A stretch of DNA of 64,000 bases from Siphonodentalium dalli (taxonomy: Eukaryota; Mollusca; Scaphopoda; Gadilida; Siphonodentaliidae), in the NCBI GenBank assembly GCA_032622095.1, contig CP136065.1, forward strand, positions 212,080,151 through 212,144,150. Direction: 5' to 3'. The translations under genes were made by a program, and so were the position numbers. The notes below the pieces were generated by a model. The model saw only the letters and a program-made list of their open reading frames with translations. It was not told the DNA's origin and made no database searches. The number at the start of each line of letters is the position of its first letter. Within the stretch, counting starts at the first letter, position 1. This document shows, piece after piece, positions 61,177 to 64,000 of this stretch.

Positions 61177-61685
61177 CTTATCAAAAGTTTCTCTTATACT
61201 CGGCAAGGATTATTCCTCGAATAATTCCAGCGTTTGTTCACGCGTATAGGACTAGCTATTAAATTTGTGCACAACATACTAATTTCATTCGGTTTTGTCC
61301 ATTTTGACGGCCAATTTGGGACATACATTATACAAATATGGTTTACGTCTAAGCATTGTTTGTCGATATTTACATTTATTACGAATTTGGCATTAGTTGG
61401 TGCACCTACCGCAGAAATTCCGTAACTTCCGATATCAACATCCATTTTGGACGCCATCTTGATTAGAGATTTTTCCCCAAGGCGGATATTAGCGGATTTT
61501 GGATATGTTATACACGAATGTCTCATCTTTCCAGTGGTACCAAATTTAGCTTGTTATTTTTCCGGGTAGGCCCTATATTTCAGTCCCGACAGCCAGAGTA
61601 TTACTCGCAATGCACCTTGCATTGGTCTTTAATGGGGAACAGGTATGGTTCCGTAAATAAGGAAAACGTTTGAGAAAGAGGTTGT

Positions 61686-61975
61686 GAATATCAATATCTC
61701 CATGGCCATTCAGCGAATATCAGTTTCCCCATGGCCGTTCACTGAATATCGATTTCTCCATGGCCGTTCACTGAATATCGATTTCTCCATGGCCGTTCAC
61801 TGAATATCGATTTCTCCATGACCGTTCAGTGAATATCGATTTCTCCATGACCGTTCAGTGAATATCGATTTCCCCATGGCCGTTAACTGAATATCGATTT
61901 CTCCATGGCCGTTCAGTGAATATCGATTTCTCCATGGCCGTTCAGTGAATATCGATTTCTCCATGGCCGTTCACA
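61686..61975 (+). repeat. 29-bp minisatellite, ten copies, abutting a splice acceptor
   Basis: Ten units begin GAATATCGATTTCTCCATGG, each 29 bp long with one to four changes. The last one ends about 20 bases before the acceptor of the exon at 61994. Confidence 0.93.
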
Positions 61976-62002
61976 CTTTGTTTTTTGTTTCAGATAGTAG
62001 GG

Positions 62003-62045
62003 ATGAATTCTCTCGCTTTATTCATATTTGCTGCGGTTGCGATTG
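62003..62045 (+). CDS. Probable signal-peptide exon of a secreted protein
   Basis: The acceptor TTTTTTGTTTCAG ends at 61993, and nine bases later an ATG opens MNSLALFIFAAVAIG, a short hydrophobic signal sequence. The donor ATTG|GTGAGT gives phase 1, the same design as chitinase exon 1. The rest of the protein was not found; later exons may lie past 64000. A weak continuation at 62386 (DSFWEKTSYKPSG) is in phase but unconvincing. Confidence 0.55.
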
Positions 62046-62839
62046 GTGAGTTTACAGATGCATTATCGCACAAGACATAGAAGAATACTTACCACATAGA
62101 CACAACTGTTTGTCGGAGAATAAGTCACCCAACATAATAGGGTGGATTGAAAATATAGAATTGTAACATGCTAAATGCGACGCGTAAGCTAGCTTCAGAC
62201 CAAACATATGACCAAGGTGCTAACTTTGCCTAAATTGAGTGAGCACAAATTGTGCAGCACATAAACTTTATGTTTTAGGGGTAAAACACTATATGGACGT
62301 TCTGAATTTATAATATTTCACTTACATATGATTCACATTGAGAAACAATGTTTGGTGAGTGTCAACCCCATTTCCATAAGAATGTTTGGGTAAAATTCCA
62401 GACAGTTTCTGGGAGAAGACTTCCTATAAGCCATCGGGCTTGTACTCTGATCCCCGTTGCCATATGTTTACCACTTCTATTTTGAATATCTGTGTCATTT
62501 ATATATTATGTTATTTGTTTGAAATTGGAAATAAAAATGTTTACGCTAAGACAATTTCGGAAATTGTCACAGAATCTTATTTTAAGTGGCTATAATCGAG
62601 TATTAAAATATTCTTGTATCTAGATCTTTCTGCATTGGCAGGTTATCTAATATCTATTCCCCTATATACTTCATGTGTTGTTAATTGAATAGTTTAATAC
62701 ACTCTGCAGTCTCTGTGGGTAACATGTTTGTGTTAATTTTTAATACTGGGAACTTCCAAACATAGCAACAAAGATGTTAAATATCAATTTCTTTTAATTA
62801 AGATAATTCTATATTTGTTTGTTATTTCATACGGTTTTA

Positions 62840-63105
62840 ATTTAAAGACATATTATGGACTTGTTTGGATGGGTGAAATTAATAAGTTAGTACTCAGCCT
62901 AACTCAGGCGCTATATGCTAACTTGGGGAATGTAGCATTCTACTAACATCGCCGAAAATTTCCAAGAAATCGACCGTATCACTCCATAAAAAACATCGTC
63001 TAAACTACGCCCAATTGTAAATATTTACAACTCGATTCGGGACGTAACTATCGGCGATAATTTAACACAAATGATTTCGGCATCGAGAGTTATTGTAGCC
63101 GGTGT
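62840..63105 (+). repeat. ~385-bp dispersed repeat, copy 3 (partial)
   Basis: It shares AATAAGTTAGTACTCAG, TTCTACTAACATCGCCGAAA and TTGTAAATATTTACAACTCG with 31535-31920. It ends near the GCATCGAGAGTTATTG block. Confidence 0.8.
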
Positions 63106-64000
63106 TCTACCCAACCATGACGTTATAGGTAGGTGTGTGTGAGATGCAGGCGACACATTCCACATATATGGATATAATGGGTAGTTCGTGGCTGCTAATG
63201 AATTTATGTAAATGTTGGGCATATTTTTATTTTACATATTGGCTGCACAAACCCTGCACCTGCACAAACGCATAAATTTCAAATAATATTATACACATGT
63301 ACAGAAAGCTGTGCCATTCAAGGACAATACCGGACCATTAGCGGGTTTCTGATATTAACTATTAATTAAAGATGGATTATCTCTTTAAATAACCAATTTG
63401 AAATAGTTTCGTGGGTATAAAATAATAAATATGAACTGAAGACCCCTGTCCGGAAAGGTTTTTTTCAATTAATATTGATTTTATTTCGAATATTTTATTA
63501 TGAAATGAGATGATTAATTGGGACACTTTATTTTTTTAGAACAGACCATTCAGGTGATACCATATAGCGTTAATGAGCATTAGGCTGTTCCTAAATAGCT
63601 ATGTACCTAACGTAAAATGTCCCAGATTGATTTATTGTATTGTTGTATTCGATAGTTATAAGCGATAATGAGTCTAATTAACGTTTATTTGTGACAAAAT
63701 TACACAATAAAATTTCGGGTCGCTGTTAACAGTAACCACTTTTGTTCGTTAGTCAAACAACCACACGTTTTTAGAACCGAAGATATTCGAAATAAAATCA
63801 ATATTAATCTATAGAAGCATTTCCGGAGAGGAATCTTCGATTCATATCTAATATGTTATACCCCGGTAACTATATAATACATGTTTACAAAGAGATAACC
63901 CACCTATAAAAGTAATCTATCGCTTCTGTCTCATCCCATTGATCAATATAGCTCGACGAACGCGTGAAATAAATATCGAGTGGACTGGGGTCACAAGATT
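63106..64000. other. Window end, nothing recognised
   Basis: AT-rich sequence without a supported exon or repeat. Confidence 0.45.

Noticed and set aside
60662-61262. Two ORFs of about 170 codons as a repeat-protein gene
   Set aside because: They are by-products of the 48-bp minisatellite; no promoter, signal peptide or splice context supports them.
61686-61975. CRISPR-like array
   Set aside because: The 29-bp units are directly adjacent with no unique spacers, in a eukaryotic sequence; it is a minisatellite.
62386-62595. Second exon of the signal-peptide gene
   Set aside because: It is in phase with 62045 after a TTCCAG, but the translation has no conserved pattern and quickly becomes a hydrophobic AT-rich run.

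Overview
The window is animal nuclear DNA: AT-rich, intron-rich with GT-AG junctions, and dense in transposon remnants. Two conserved animal genes, a CR1/Jockey-type LINE, many short foldback (MITE-like) elements and several minisatellites fit a marine invertebrate. A lophotrochozoan (mollusc or brachiopod) is my best guess, but no single feature proves the taxon. No rRNA, tRNA or CRISPR array was seen.

Genes. (1) 1979-7485, + strand: the last four coding exons of CFAP96 (C4orf47 family, a cilium/centrosome protein); its 5' exons lie upstream of the window. (2) 34226-48213, + strand: a complete 11-exon secreted chitinase of 535 residues, made of a signal peptide, a GH18 catalytic domain with DGLDLDWEYP, a Thr-rich linker and a six-cysteine CBM14 chitin-binding domain. 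All exon phases agree and no stop interrupts the frame. (3) 62003-62045, + strand: a probable signal-peptide first exon of another secreted protein whose remainder is not found. (4) 29886-30993, + strand: a broken C2H2 zinc-finger-like gene or transposon-derived ORF.

Mobile DNA. A 5'-truncated LINE (about 53.23-56.44 kb) has EEP endonuclease and reverse transcriptase; a 14-bp internal duplication and one stop codon break it. A second LINE family is present as an internally deleted 3' fragment (28.2-29.0 kb) and an antisense 3' tail (33.2 kb). From 3 to 12.1 kb at least five TIR elements and one fragment, with three kinds of ends, all carry a 67-bp near-perfect hairpin module. From 15.8 to 20.2 kb a 2.44-kb foldback element with satellite-filled arms sits inside another repeat, whose uninterrupted copy at 19.7-20.2 kb serves as an empty site. 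From 24.3 to 27.0 kb a second copy of that element carries a 1,012-bp tandem duplication. Further foldbacks lie at 48.85-49.68, 50.6-52.0 and 58.5 kb.

Recurrent theme. Tandem arrays sit directly on splice junctions: 73-bp repeats over a CFAP96 acceptor, 69-bp repeats over a chitinase donor, and a 29-bp array ending just before the acceptor of the exon at 62.0 kb. The genes themselves are unrelated; the window is not an operon-like system.
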